Assembly (NCBI GenBank): GCA_963787045.1
Contig: CAWBBR010000009.1
Span: forward strand, 124,001 to 188,000
DNA length: 64,000 nt
Source of the DNA: DATJGR01 sp963787045
GTDB taxonomy: Bacteria; Pseudomonadota; Gammaproteobacteria; Pseudomonadales; Azotimanducaceae
Direction: 5' to 3'
Part shown: positions 9,199 through 17,469 of the stretch, piece after piece
Layout: every line of letters begins with the position of its first letter
How positions within the stretch are numbered: position 1 is the first letter of the stretch
The notes under the pieces: generated by a model
The model's database searches: none
Seen by the model: the letters and a program-made list of their open reading frames with translations, nothing else
What the model was told of the DNA's origin: nothing
Position numbers and translations under genes: made by a program

Positions 9199-10734
9199 AT
9201 GAGTCGCAAGATCCTGCTGATCACGACCGACCAGATGCGCCACGACGCGCTCGGCTGTAACGGCGGTGTGGTGGCGCGCACGCCGGTGATCGATGCGCTC
9301 GCGCGCAACGGCATCAACTACGAGCGGGCGCATAACCAGAACGTCGTCTGCATGCCGGCGCGCGCGACGATCATCACTGGCCAGTACGTGGCGACGCACG
9401 GTGTGTGGATGAACGGTGTGTCGCTGCCGGAGAGACGCCGACGATCGCGCATTGGTTGTCACAACATGGTTACCGCACCGGATTGTTCGGAAAGGCGCAC
9501 TTCGAACCGTGGCTCGGCCCGCCGGAGACCTTCTACGAAAACCGGATGGCGCGACTGGGAGAGACCGGTCCACATCGCGGCTTCGAACGGATGGAACTCG
9601 CCAACCACATCTATATGCGTCACTCGCACTACGACGTGTGGCTGGAGCAGAACCATCCCGAGAAGATCGGGAGCTTCTATCCGATGGTTACCCCGGAAGG
9701 GATGCAGAACACGCAAGGCGGCGGCGCGACGGGCGCGATCCAGGTCTGGGACAATCCGGTACCGCGCGAGGTGTATCACACCGACTGGGTGGCGGATCGG
9801 ACCATCGCGTGGCTCGACTCGTTGCCCGCCGATGCGGACTGGTTCGTCTGGCTCAGCTTTCCCGATCCGCACCATCCGTGGGATCCGCCCGCGTCGGAAC
9901 GGTCACGTGTCGATTGGCGCGACGTACCGTTACCGGAGTTGTATCCCGGCGACGCGGCAACGGCGGCGCAATGGCTCGCAGGCAAGCCGCGTCATTGGCA
10001 AGCCTACTTCGACGGATCGCTATGGACGAACCTCGAGTCGCCACGCGGTTTCCGGCCGTGCGATCTGACCGCCGATCAGGTGCGCGAGATCAACGCGATG
10101 AATCACATCGAGAACGAGCTGATCGACGATGCGTGCGGCCGTGTGCTCTCGTGCATCGAGCGCCGCGGCTGGACCGCGGACACCGACGTGTTGTTCACCA
10201 CCGACCACGGCGAACTGCAGGGCGACTACGGGCTGCTGTTCAAGGGTCCGTACCACTGCGATGCATTGATGCGGTTGCCGTTCATCTGGCGACCCGCGCC
10301 ATCGGCGCGCGTCGCTCCGGCAACCGTGACCGCACCGGTCGGGCACGTCGATCTGGCGCAGACGTTCTGCCGCATCGCCGGCATCGCCGAACCCGATTGG
10401 GTGGAAGGACAAGCGCTGCCGGTCTCTAACGACGAAGCTCGGGCGCAGCGCCGCGAGCGGGTGCTGACGGAATGGGACAGCGAGCACGGCGCCTGTCGAC
10501 ATGCACATCCGCACGATCTACCGCGACGGCTACCTCTGCAGCGCATACGAGAAAGGCGCGCTCTACGACGGCACCGAAGGCGAGTTGTACGATCTGAACA
10601 TCGATCCGCGGGCGCTCACGAATCTGTGGGACGACGCGTCGCGCCGAACGCTGCGTACCGATCTCGTCGCCGACCTCTACGACAACCTGCCGCCGCGTCG
10701 CTCGCCACGGTTGATTCGGAGCGCCCCGGTTTAG
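9199..10734 (+). CDS. Sulfatase, alkaline phosphatase superfamily (two frameshifts)
   Basis: It starts at ATG 9199 after GGAGG. KILLITTDQMRHDALG is the N-terminal metal-binding block and CMPAR around Cys51 fits the CxPxR formylglycine motif of type I sulfatases, so a maturase (FGE) must act on it. Near 9435 the frame shifts and resumes as TPTIAHWLSQHGYRTGLFGKAHF, then SFPDPHHPWDPP and TTDHGELQGDYGLLFKG, all conserved. A second shift near 10495 leads to MHIRTIYRDGYLCSAYE and LYDLNIDP. About 510 residues. No signal peptide is seen, suggesting a cytoplasmic sulfatase. Substrate unknown. Confidence 0.82.
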
Positions 10735-10759
10735 GAAGGTCGTGCTTTTGATCGGGGTC

Positions 10760-10866
10760 GGTGGCGGGTGATCGGTGTTCCGGAGACGCTCGAGCCGTCC
10801 ATGGGCGCTCCTCGCCGGCGCCATCCATGGCGCCAGAGGCTCCTGCCACACCGATCACCCGCCACC
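10760..10866. repeat. Long inverted repeat, 19-base perfect arms
   Basis: Left arm GGTGGCGGGTGATCGGTGT (10760-10778) and right arm ACACCGATCACCCGCCACC (10848-10866) are exact reverse complements separated by 69 bases. The interior carries a smaller palindrome, GGCGCC-ATCCAT-GGCGCC. It lies between convergent genes. It could be a large bidirectional terminator, a REP/BIME-like element or a miniature inverted-repeat element; no target-site duplication or T-tract was recognised. Confidence 0.65.
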
Positions 10867-10904
10867 TTCATCCATCGAAGTCGCGCTTTCGTTCGTTGAG
10901 AGAT

Positions 10905-10927
10905 GAACGCGCGCTGCGCGCGCGTTC
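10905..10927. terminator. Hairpin, candidate terminator
   Basis: GAACGCGCGC and GCGCGCGTTC form a perfect 10-base-pair stem around the three-base loop TGC. It lies between the convergent sulfatase and cytochrome genes, downstream of both. No run of T follows, so intrinsic termination is possible but not shown. Confidence 0.45.
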
Positions 10928-11001
10928 AGGCACGACACGACTTAGCGGTGGAGAGGCCGCCGGGTATCGACGCTCCATCCCACCTTCGTCGAACCGCGCG
11001 T

Positions 11002-11373
11002 TTACGGCGCGTCGACGAGTTCGACCGAATGACAGTCTGCGCATCGGCGCACCGGCCCCGCGTCTTTGCCGGCGGCGTGCTTGTCGACGTGGCAGTCGCG
11101 GCACAGGGTGTGGAACATCGGTTCGATCTGTAGACGCACGTTGGGGTCGGTCCGGTGGCAGTCGATGCACAGACCCTGGCCGGTGTCGTCGGTGAAGTTG
11201 TGGTGGCAGGTGATGCAGTTGACTTCGCGGTGGTCCAGATGCGCGAACGTGAGCGGCAGCAGCGGTCTGGTGTCGACCATCGCCTGACGACCCTGATAAG
11301 CGGCGACCGCGGCGACGGTGATGACGATGCCGACGAACGCGGCAAATGCAGTGCGGCGCGTGGCGGGTTTCAC
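11002..11373 (-). CDS. Tetraheme class III-like cytochrome c
   Basis: A 123-residue protein with one N-terminal membrane helix or signal (AFVGIVITVAAVAAY) and four CxxCH heme sites: CITCH 53-57, CIDCH 69-73, CRDCH 91-95 and CADCH 111-115. Extra histidines (FAHLDH, HH, MFHTL, DKHAAG) can serve as second axial ligands, as in the cytochrome c3/c7 fold. It should sit in the periplasm as a low-potential electron carrier. The GTG start overlaps the stop of the upstream cytochrome b gene (GTGA), so the two are translationally coupled and probably exchange electrons. The physiological donor and acceptor are unknown. Confidence 0.85.
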   Translation of the reverse strand: MKPATRRTAFAAFVGIVITVAAVAAYQGRQAMVDTRPLLPLTFAHLDHREVNCITCHHNFTDDTGQGLCIDCHRTDPNVRLQIEPMFHTLCRDCHVDKHAAGKDAGPVRRCADCHSVELVDAP

Positions 11374-12065
11374 AGCAGATTACGCAACACTGAAAACGTA
11401 GCCGCGATCGCCAGCGCAGCGGCTCCGATGTAAAGGGTCTCGCGGCGCGCTTCGTCGGGTTCGCGTCGCTGCGCGTCCACCAGCGGGCGTTGCAGATCGG
11501 GTCTGCGGATCAGCCAGAGCGGCGCGCCCACCATCAGCGCGACGAACACGGTCTGCTTGAATCTCGTATCGAGATAGAGCGCGCTGCCGACGATGTGCCA
11601 CGCGATCAAGCCCGTCAGCGCGATGGACGCAATGCCATGCGTGCGACGGAACAGTGCGGGGCTGGCGAACAACCAGCGGCGGGGTTTGGGATAGCCGCTC
11701 GCGACGATCGCTGCCATCAACAGCAATGCAACGATGCCGGCGAGCATGTAAGGCGGCGCGGACAGCTTCCAGTACTCGATCGTCACGGTGTCGTCCGCGA
11801 GCAACGCGAGTACATGCACGGCTACGAGGATCAGTGCCAACAAGGCGACGTTGCTGTGCAGGCGCGCGTGAAACGCCGCCAGCGGCGCGGGTCTGCTTCG
11901 TGCGGCGCCGGTTTCGATGTGCAGGAAGATCAGCAGCGCCGCCGCAGTGAAGCCGACCGCGTTGGCGGCATCCCAGATCCATCCGGCGCCGACCCATGCG
12001 CCGCCCAGAACACCGATGCCAAGCAGCCCGATGGCGATCGCGAACAACAGTCGGCGGTGATCCAT
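11370..12065 (-). CDS. Cytochrome b/ferric reductase-like membrane protein
   Basis: A 231-residue protein from ATG 12065 with about six membrane helices. Histidines in helices (LIFLHIETG, LVAVHVLALL, FRRTHGIASI, LIAWHIVGSAL) are placed as heme b ligands in the ferric-reductase-like or cytochrome b561-like domain. No flavin or NADPH domain follows, so it should pass electrons between the quinone pool and a partner, here most likely the tetraheme cytochrome translated directly after it. The gene is divergent from the P450 pair. Confidence 0.7.
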   Translation of the reverse strand: MDHRRLLFAIAIGLLGIGVLGGAWVGAGWIWDAANAVGFTAAALLIFLHIETGAARSRPAPLAAFHARLHSNVALLALILVAVHVLALLADDTVTIEYWKLSAPPYMLAGIVALLLMAAIVASGYPKPRRWLFASPALFRRTHGIASIALTGLIAWHIVGSALYLDTRFKQTVFVALMVGAPLWLIRRPDLQRPLVDAQRREPDEARRETLYIGAAALAIAATFSVLRNLL

Positions 12066-12144
12066 GCAGGAAGAGTAGGCGGTGACGTGATCGGCTATTC
12101 TAGCCGCGCTCGGTCGATGCGATCGAAGCGATCGAACAAGGGAG

Positions 12145-13296
12145 ATGACGGTGGCCGATGTGCTCACGTTCTTCGACGAGGCCCAGATACGCGATCCGTA
12201 TCCGCGGTACGAGCAATGGCGCGAGCGCCATCCGATCTGGCGCGATCGCGACAGCGGCCGCTGGATCGTGTCGCGTCACGAAGACGTGCTCGACATCCTG
12301 AAGGACCACCAGCGATTTTCGTCGGCCGCGATGGGCGCCGCGGTACCGCTACCGACGCTGACGGACGACCCGCCACGGCACACGCAGTTGCGCTCGATCG
12401 TCAACAAGGCGTTCACCACGGCGATGCTGAAGAGCATCGAACCCGATATCGAACGAATCGCCAACGATCTCGTCGGGGCGCTGCCAGTTCGTTGCGACGT
12501 CGATATCGTGGATCGGCTCACCACGCCGCTGCCGGTGACCGTGATCTCGCGGATGATGGGCATTCCGGAAGCGCGCAAAGCGGATTTCAAACGCTGGTCC
12601 GACGCGCTCACCGGAACGCTTGCGGGCGCATCGCCCGCGGCGCGGCAGGCCGAGCTGATGGAGATGGCGCAGTTCTTTCGCGACTTGATCCCCGAGCGTA
12701 AAGCCAATCCTTCGAACGATCTCTTCAGCGCGGTCGCGAACGCCGAGGTGGACGGCGTCGGTCTGTCCGAATGGGAGATCATCGGTTTCAACATTCTGTT
12801 ACTGATCGCCGGGAACGAAACCACCACGAACCTGCTCGGCAATATGCTGAACGTGCTCGCCGACAGACCCGACCTCTGGGAGCGGCTGCGGCGCGAACCG
12901 GAGCTGCTCGATACGGCAATCGAGGAAACGCTGCGCTTCGACAGCCCGGTGCAGTTCCTGATGCGCGAAGCGAAGGAAGACGTCGATCTGCATGGCCAAC
13001 GCATTGCCGCGAAAGACAGCGTGATCGTGGTGATGGGCTCGGCGAACCGCGACGCCGCGGTATTCGATGCGCCGGACGAGTTCCGGCTGGACCGCACCCG
13101 CGGCAGACACCTGTCGTTCGGGTACGGTATCCACTTCTGTATCGGCGCGCCGCTGGCGCGGATCGAGGCGCGCGTGGCGATGCGCGCGCTGCTCGCGCGA
13201 ACCCAACACGCCAAACGCGGCGACGGACGCAGACAGCGCGTCGGATCGCACCTGTTGCGCGGGTTCGAAGCGCTGTCGCTGCAATTCAACGATTGA
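12145..13296 (+). CDS. Cytochrome P450
   Basis: A complete bacterial class I P450 of 383 residues. The I-helix oxygen-binding motif is AGNETT (222-227), the K-helix ExxR is ETLR (261-264), and the heme loop FGYGIHFCIG places the thiolate at Cys332. No membrane anchor, so it is soluble and needs ferredoxin and a reductase, neither of which is in this window. The ATG at 12145 directly abuts AAGGGAG, whereas a GTG six bases later is better spaced from it and may be the true start. It pairs with a second P450 17 bases downstream. The substrate is probably a fatty, terpenoid or steroid-like compound, by inference only. Confidence 0.9.
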   Translation: MTVADVLTFFDEAQIRDPYPRYEQWRERHPIWRDRDSGRWIVSRHEDVLDILKDHQRFSSAAMGAAVPLPTLTDDPPRHTQLRSIVNKAFTTAMLKSIEPDIERIANDLVGALPVRCDVDIVDRLTTPLPVTVISRMMGIPEARKADFKRWSDALTGTLAGASPAARQAELMEMAQFFRDLIPERKANPSNDLFSAVANAEVDGVGLSEWEIIGFNILLLIAGNETTTNLLGNMLNVLADRPDLWERLRREPELLDTAIEETLRFDSPVQFLMREAKEDVDLHGQRIAAKDSVIVVMGSANRDAAVFDAPDEFRLDRTRGRHLSFGYGIHFCIGAPLARIEARVAMRALLARTQHAKRGDGRRQRVGSHLLRGFEALSLQFND

Positions 13297-13313
13297 TCGA
13301 ACGAGGTCTGCTC

Positions 13314-14519
13314 ATGCAAATCGACTTGTTGTCTCCGGCCAGCTTCAGCATCGGCCACCCGCACGACCAGTACCGGTGGCTGCGCGAGCACGCGCCGGTG
13401 TATTGGCACGAAGAGCCGAACGGTCCGGGCTTCTGGGCGGTGACCCGCTTCGAAGACGTGCGCGCGATGGGGCGCGATCCGGAAACGTTCTCGTCCGAAC
13501 CGACCATCATGATTCCCGACCCGCCGGAAGGCGGCGCGATGGCGTTCGGCGATCACAAGATGATGCTGATGATGGATCCGCCGCAGCACACCGCGTTCCG
13601 GCGCCTGATCAGCCGCGAATTCACTCAAGCGCCGGCCGCCGCGCTGCGCCCCCGCGTCGAAGCGTTGGCGCGCCAGATCGTCGATCTGGTGATCGAGCGC
13701 GGCGAATGCGATTTCGTCGCGGACATCGCCGGCGAAATGCCGTCGTATGTCATTGCGGAGCTGATGGGGATTCCGCTCGACGATGGCCGCAAGCTGTATC
13801 AGCTCACCGAGACGATCCATTCGGCGCCGGAGGCGGTGCCGGAAGGCGCGCAAGGTGCGGCGGTGATGGAGATGTTCATGTACGCGCAGCGCGTCATCGC
13901 CGAGAAACGCGCGCACCCCGCGGATGATCTATCCACCAAGCTGCTCGCCGCCGAGGTGGACGGCCGCAAGCTCGACGACCTCGACTTTCAGTTGTTCTTT
14001 CTACTGCTCGTGGATGCCGGCGGCGATACCACGCGTAATCTCGTCGCGGCCGGATTGCTGGCACTGCTCGAGCATCCCAACGAACTTGCGAAGCTGCGAG
14101 CGAATGTCGATACGTTGCTGCCGTCGGCGCGCGACGAACTGTTGCGCTGGGTCAGCCCGGTCATCTACATGCGGCGCACGGCGCGGCGCGACACCGAGAT
14201 TGCCGGTCAGAAGATCAGCAAGGGCGACAAGGTGGTGCGCTACTTCGGCGCGGCGAACTTCGACGACCGCCAGTTCGCGAACCCGTACCACCTCGACCTC
14301 ACGCGCAGCCCGAACATGCACATCGCGTTCGGCGCCGGCGCGCACGTCTGCCTCGGCCAGCACATCGCTCGGGTCGAGATCGACGCATTGCTGCGCGAAG
14401 TGATCAGGCGGATGGACGACATCGAGCTGGCGCAGCCGCCCGAGTGGTTGGCGTCGAACTTCATTTCGGGGCCGAAGCGGATGCCGGTACGGTTTCGCGC
14501 CGGTGCGCGGGTGGGGTGA
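13314..14519 (+). CDS. Cytochrome P450, second of a tandem pair
   Basis: An intact 401-residue P450. Features are WLREHAPVYW and GFWAVTRFEDV near the start, the I-helix motif AGGDTT (235-240), ExxR as ELLR (275-278), and FGAGAHVCLG with the heme ligand Cys346. The N-terminal pattern (FSIGHPHDQYRWLREHAPVYWHEEP) is like the CYP125/CYP124/CYP108 group acting on steroid side chains, terpenes and fatty acids, but I would not assign a family number. It follows the first P450 closely, suggesting co-transcription. It ends six bases before the convergent M50 peptidase gene. Confidence 0.9.
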   Translation: MQIDLLSPASFSIGHPHDQYRWLREHAPVYWHEEPNGPGFWAVTRFEDVRAMGRDPETFSSEPTIMIPDPPEGGAMAFGDHKMMLMMDPPQHTAFRRLISREFTQAPAAALRPRVEALARQIVDLVIERGECDFVADIAGEMPSYVIAELMGIPLDDGRKLYQLTETIHSAPEAVPEGAQGAAVMEMFMYAQRVIAEKRAHPADDLSTKLLAAEVDGRKLDDLDFQLFFLLLVDAGGDTTRNLVAAGLLALLEHPNELAKLRANVDTLLPSARDELLRWVSPVIYMRRTARRDTEIAGQKISKGDKVVRYFGAANFDDRQFANPYHLDLTRSPNMHIAFGAGAHVCLGQHIARVEIDALLREVIRRMDDIELAQPPEWLASNFISGPKRMPVRFRAGARVG

Positions 14520-14524
14520 CGGCG

Positions 14525-15235
14525 TCAGCGGACTTTCGGCAGTTCCTGCTGCAGTTCGTAGCACATCACGGCAAGGAACAGCACGAGGCCGATGTAGAAG
14601 AAGCCGTAGTTCGCCCGCGCCTCGAAGCTGACGTTGTAGTACGCGCGCTCTTCGTCGGTCTGCGGCCCGCGCCACGCTTTCATCACCTGCGGCAGCGCGA
14701 GCAACGCCATGATCATCAGCAGCGGACTCGGATGGTACAGAAACATCGCGACGAGAATCGGCGCGCCGATGAACCACAACTTCGGTGATATGACGGCCGT
14801 GACGCGTCCGCCGTCGAACGGCGACAGCGGAATCAGATTGATCAGGTTGATGAAGAAGCCGGCATAGCTCAAAGCGAGCAGCAACTGGCTGTCGAAGTGG
14901 CGCGCGAGGTAGAAGCAGACCAGCGCGCCGAACGTGCCCACCAACGGCCCTGCTAAGCCGACGTAGGCTTCCACTTCTGCGTCGTGCGGCATCTCCTTCA
15001 TCTGGATCCACGCGCCGACGAACGGAATGAACGTCGGCGCACCGACGTCGAGGCCGCGCTGCCGCGCGGCGATGTAATGTCCCATTTCGTGGACGAAGAT
15101 CAGCGCGACGAAGCCGACCGCGTACCACCAGCCGAAGATCCACGAATACGCGACGACCGAAATCAGCATGGTGCCGCCGGTCAGAAGTATCTTGCCGAAC
15201 TTCAGTCCGCCCAGGAGCAGCAGTAGCGCCTTCAC
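14525..15235 (-). CDS. Site-2 protease-like M50 metallopeptidase
   Basis: A 236-residue polytopic membrane protein. HEMGH (49-53) is the HExxH zinc motif in a membrane segment, and NLIPLSPFDGGR supplies the third ligand (the NPDG-type motif of S2P enzymes). No PDZ domain is present, unlike RseP. The GTG start overlaps the stop of the DUF2167 gene (GTGA), so the two are coupled and may work together, the peptidase perhaps acting on a membrane-anchored substrate. Which protein it cleaves cannot be read from the sequence. Confidence 0.85.
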   Translation of the reverse strand: MKALLLLLGGLKFGKILLTGGTMLISVVAYSWIFGWWYAVGFVALIFVHEMGHYIAARQRGLDVGAPTFIPFVGAWIQMKEMPHDAEVEAYVGLAGPLVGTFGALVCFYLARHFDSQLLLALSYAGFFINLINLIPLSPFDGGRVTAVISPKLWFIGAPILVAMFLYHPSPLLMIMALLALPQVMKAWRGPQTDEERAYYNVSFEARANYGFFYIGLVLFLAVMCYELQQELPKVR

Positions 15236-16140
15236 ACGGGCGTTCCGGAATCCTTCCCGCCGCGACCGCGAATGCGCGACCAGAGCCCGCCGCCGATGGC
15301 GGCCGCAGCAAGCGCGAACACCTTCGCAAACTTGAGAAGGAAGGCGCCGGCGATTGCGAGCAGACCGAGCTTCTTCGCGGCAACGCCTGCGACGAGCGCG
15401 GCCAGGCCGTAAGCGGCAACCTTGTCGGTCGATGCGTCGAAGTCGGTGTATCGCTTGCCGTCGTTGAACGTGACCGCCGATAGCAGTTCCTGTGCCGCCG
15501 GCTTGTCGGCTTCGACCGTCGACGACGACGTGACGAGGTTCAGCGAGATGTAGCCGTCGCGCCCCAGCGCATAAGTGTTGTAGTTGATGGTGGGGTCGGG
15601 ATCGTCCTCGTCCTTCAGCATCGCCTCTGCGGACCAGACGAGGCGGTGCGTGCCGGCTGCGTACTTCGGTTCTTCGACCCAGCGTGTCACCTTCAATGCG
15701 GGAATGCCCATCTGCGCGCGTTCCTCGTTGCCGGCTTCGGTACCGTCTTTGAGGCTCTGCAACAGCTCGTCGGCATTCCAGTTCTTCGCGTCGTCGTCCT
15801 TCACGTAACCCGAGTCTTCGAACTGGATGCTGACGAACCACGGCTGCGACTCCGATTCGGGGAACACCAGCCCGATGAAGTCGTCGCCGGTGCGATTGCC
15901 CATCGATCGCATCAGCTCCGCGGCCTGTTTCTGCGGAATGAAACCGTAGCCGGACGGCAGACCGAGCTGCGCCTGATCGCGCAGCTCGATGGTGTTCGGA
16001 CCGTGAATCATCGCCGCGCCGGCGGCTTGCCACGCGGCTCGCGCCTGCTGCTGCGCCGGCGACAGCGTCGCTTCCGGGTCGTCGGCGGCGGCAGTGAAGC
16101 CCGCCATCAGCATCGCCAGGCTCACTGACAGCATCCGCAT
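15232..16140 (-). CDS. DUF2167 family membrane protein
   Basis: Starts at ATG 16140 with a signal peptide (MRMLSVSLAMLMAGFTAAA). The central region has the DUF2167 pattern: PQKQAAELMRSMGN, a block ending VSIQFEDSGYVKDDDA, VTRWVEEPKYAAGTHRLVWS, and a late hydrophobic part (AAYGLAALVAGVAAKKLGLLAIAGAF) forming one or two membrane helices before a basic C-terminus (SRIRGRGGK). About 302 residues, usual for this uncharacterised family of inner-membrane proteins with a large periplasmic domain. The function is unknown; the only clue is tight coupling to the M50 peptidase gene downstream. Confidence 0.82.
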   Translation of the reverse strand: MRMLSVSLAMLMAGFTAAADDPEATLSPAQQQARAAWQAAGAAMIHGPNTIELRDQAQLGLPSGYGFIPQKQAAELMRSMGNRTGDDFIGLVFPESESQPWFVSIQFEDSGYVKDDDAKNWNADELLQSLKDGTEAGNEERAQMGIPALKVTRWVEEPKYAAGTHRLVWSAEAMLKDEDDPDPTINYNTYALGRDGYISLNLVTSSSTVEADKPAAQELLSAVTFNDGKRYTDFDASTDKVAAYGLAALVAGVAAKKLGLLAIAGAFLLKFAKVFALAAAAIGGGLWSRIRGRGGKDSGTPV

Positions 16141-16178
16141 CACAAACGAGATTCGCTTCGACTGCTGCACCTGGCTGC

Positions 16179-16598
16179 TCACAGCGGGTCGCAAATGAAA
16201 ACGGGAATGTCGCGCGTGGTCCGCTTCTGATACGCCTCGTACGACGGATAGGCGGCAACGCAACGCGGCCAAACGGCGGCTTTCTCTTCCGGCGACGCCA
16301 GTCGGGCGCGCAGTTTCAGAGTGTTCTGCTTGACCTGTACCTCGATGTCGGGATGCGCGACCAGGTTGTAGTACCACACCGGATTCTTCGGCGCGCCGCC
16401 GAGCGACGCCACCAGGATCACCCCGTTGCCGTTCGGCACGTACATCAACGGTATGTCCCGCCACTTGCCGGAACGCGCGCCCTGCATGCGCACCACGCAG
16501 ATGTCGCTGGCGCCCATCTTGCCCATGATGCGGCCGTCGCTCATGCGGTAAACGACCGCGTTGAGTCCGGCGAACATTTTCAGAATCGGATTGGCCAT
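16179..16598 (-). CDS. Deazaflavin-dependent nitroreductase-like protein (DUF385)
   Basis: A 139-residue protein with the split-barrel pattern of the DUF385/Ddn family: RMSDGRIMGKMG, VVRMQGARSGKWRDIPLMYVP, GVILVASLGGAPKNPVWYYNLVA and HPDIEVQV. Some actinobacterial members use coenzyme F420; many proteobacterial members have no known cofactor. Nothing in this window indicates F420 synthesis. It lies downstream of a divergent promoter region shared with the PhyH gene and 38 bases before the DUF2167 gene, so it may be the first gene of that minus-strand group. Confidence 0.83.
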   Translation of the reverse strand: MANPILKMFAGLNAVVYRMSDGRIMGKMGASDICVVRMQGARSGKWRDIPLMYVPNGNGVILVASLGGAPKNPVWYYNLVAHPDIEVQVKQNTLKLRARLASPEEKAAVWPRCVAAYPSYEAYQKRTTRDIPVFICDPL

Positions 16599-16682
16599 CT
16601 CGTCCCCCTCGTGCCGGCTTGTTGGGCGATGTATTGTTGGGCGATATAGTAGATGCACCGGACGGGTGTGGTCACCGAAACA

Positions 16683-17469
16683 ATGCTCAGCGCGCGACAA
16701 CGTGACGACTGGACGAACAACGGCTTTTTCGTGCTGAACGGCTTCGTCGAGGCGGCGATAACTGCCGAACTGTTGCACGCTGCAGGGGCGATGGCCGATC
16801 GCGTCGACGCGGGCGAGCCGATCGGCGACGCATACACGGTGCAGGAATCGGCGCTGGTGGCGCCAGGTAAACCGTTGTCCGCGCAGCTGTCGAAGATCTT
16901 TCGCGTGCATCGCACGGAACCGGTGTTCCAGCGCTTTGCCATGCGACCTCGAACGCTAGACCCGATTCGCGCGCTGCTCGGCGACAACGTGGACTGCTTC
17001 TTGTCGCAGTTCATCTTCAAACTGCCCGGCGCGCTCGGCCAGCCGTGGCATCAGGATGCGTTCTACTTCCCGCACGAGGGTCCAGCGGCGGTCGGCTTGT
17101 GGATCGCCGTTACCGAAGCGACGCTGACCAACGGTCCACTGTGGGTTCTACCGGGTTCGCACACCGAGCAGGTGCAGAAGGTTCGCCGCGACACGCGCGA
17201 GCACGCCTTGGCCGGTTACGTCGAGATCGTCGAGCATGACTTTGCGGCGGCGGTGCCGGTGCTTGATGCAGCCGGGCGACGCGCTGGTGTTTCACAGTCA
17301 CCTGATGCACAAGTCGACCGACAATGTTTCGAAGGGGCGACGCGCGGCGATGGTGTATCACTTTGCCGACGCGGCGACGGTCGATCGGACCGAGGAGCGA
17401 TTCGGTCGCCCGGCGCCTAATGTGGATTGGATGCCGGTGCTGCGAGAAGGTCGTCCGCTTCCGAGCTAG
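16683..17469 (+). CDS. PhyH-family Fe(II)/2-oxoglutarate dioxygenase (one frameshift)
   Basis: ATG 16683 gives the common family start (MLSARQRDDWTNNGFFVLNGF); an in-frame ATG at 16653 would add ten residues. WHQDAFYF holds the His-x-Asp iron pair and GPLWVLPGSH follows. Near 17262 the frame breaks, and the next frame supplies PGDALVFHSHLMHKS with the distal histidine, then NVDWMPVL. About 260 residues. This superfamily hydroxylates many small molecules, including phytanoyl-CoA, ectoine and phosphonates; the substrate is not evident. The 3' end overlaps the convergent GPH symporter gene. Confidence 0.8.

Larger units (their letters stand above)
10735..11001. other. Intergenic stretch with two strong inverted repeats, no gene
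   Basis: The 267 bases between the convergent sulfatase and tetraheme cytochrome genes show no coding sequence I would support. They contain a 19-base perfect inverted repeat with a long loop and a separate compact 10-base-pair hairpin, annotated individually. Confidence 0.6.

Noticed and set aside
16179..16598. Evidence for coenzyme F420 use
   Set aside because: Only the DUF385 fold suggests it; no F420 biosynthesis gene is visible here.
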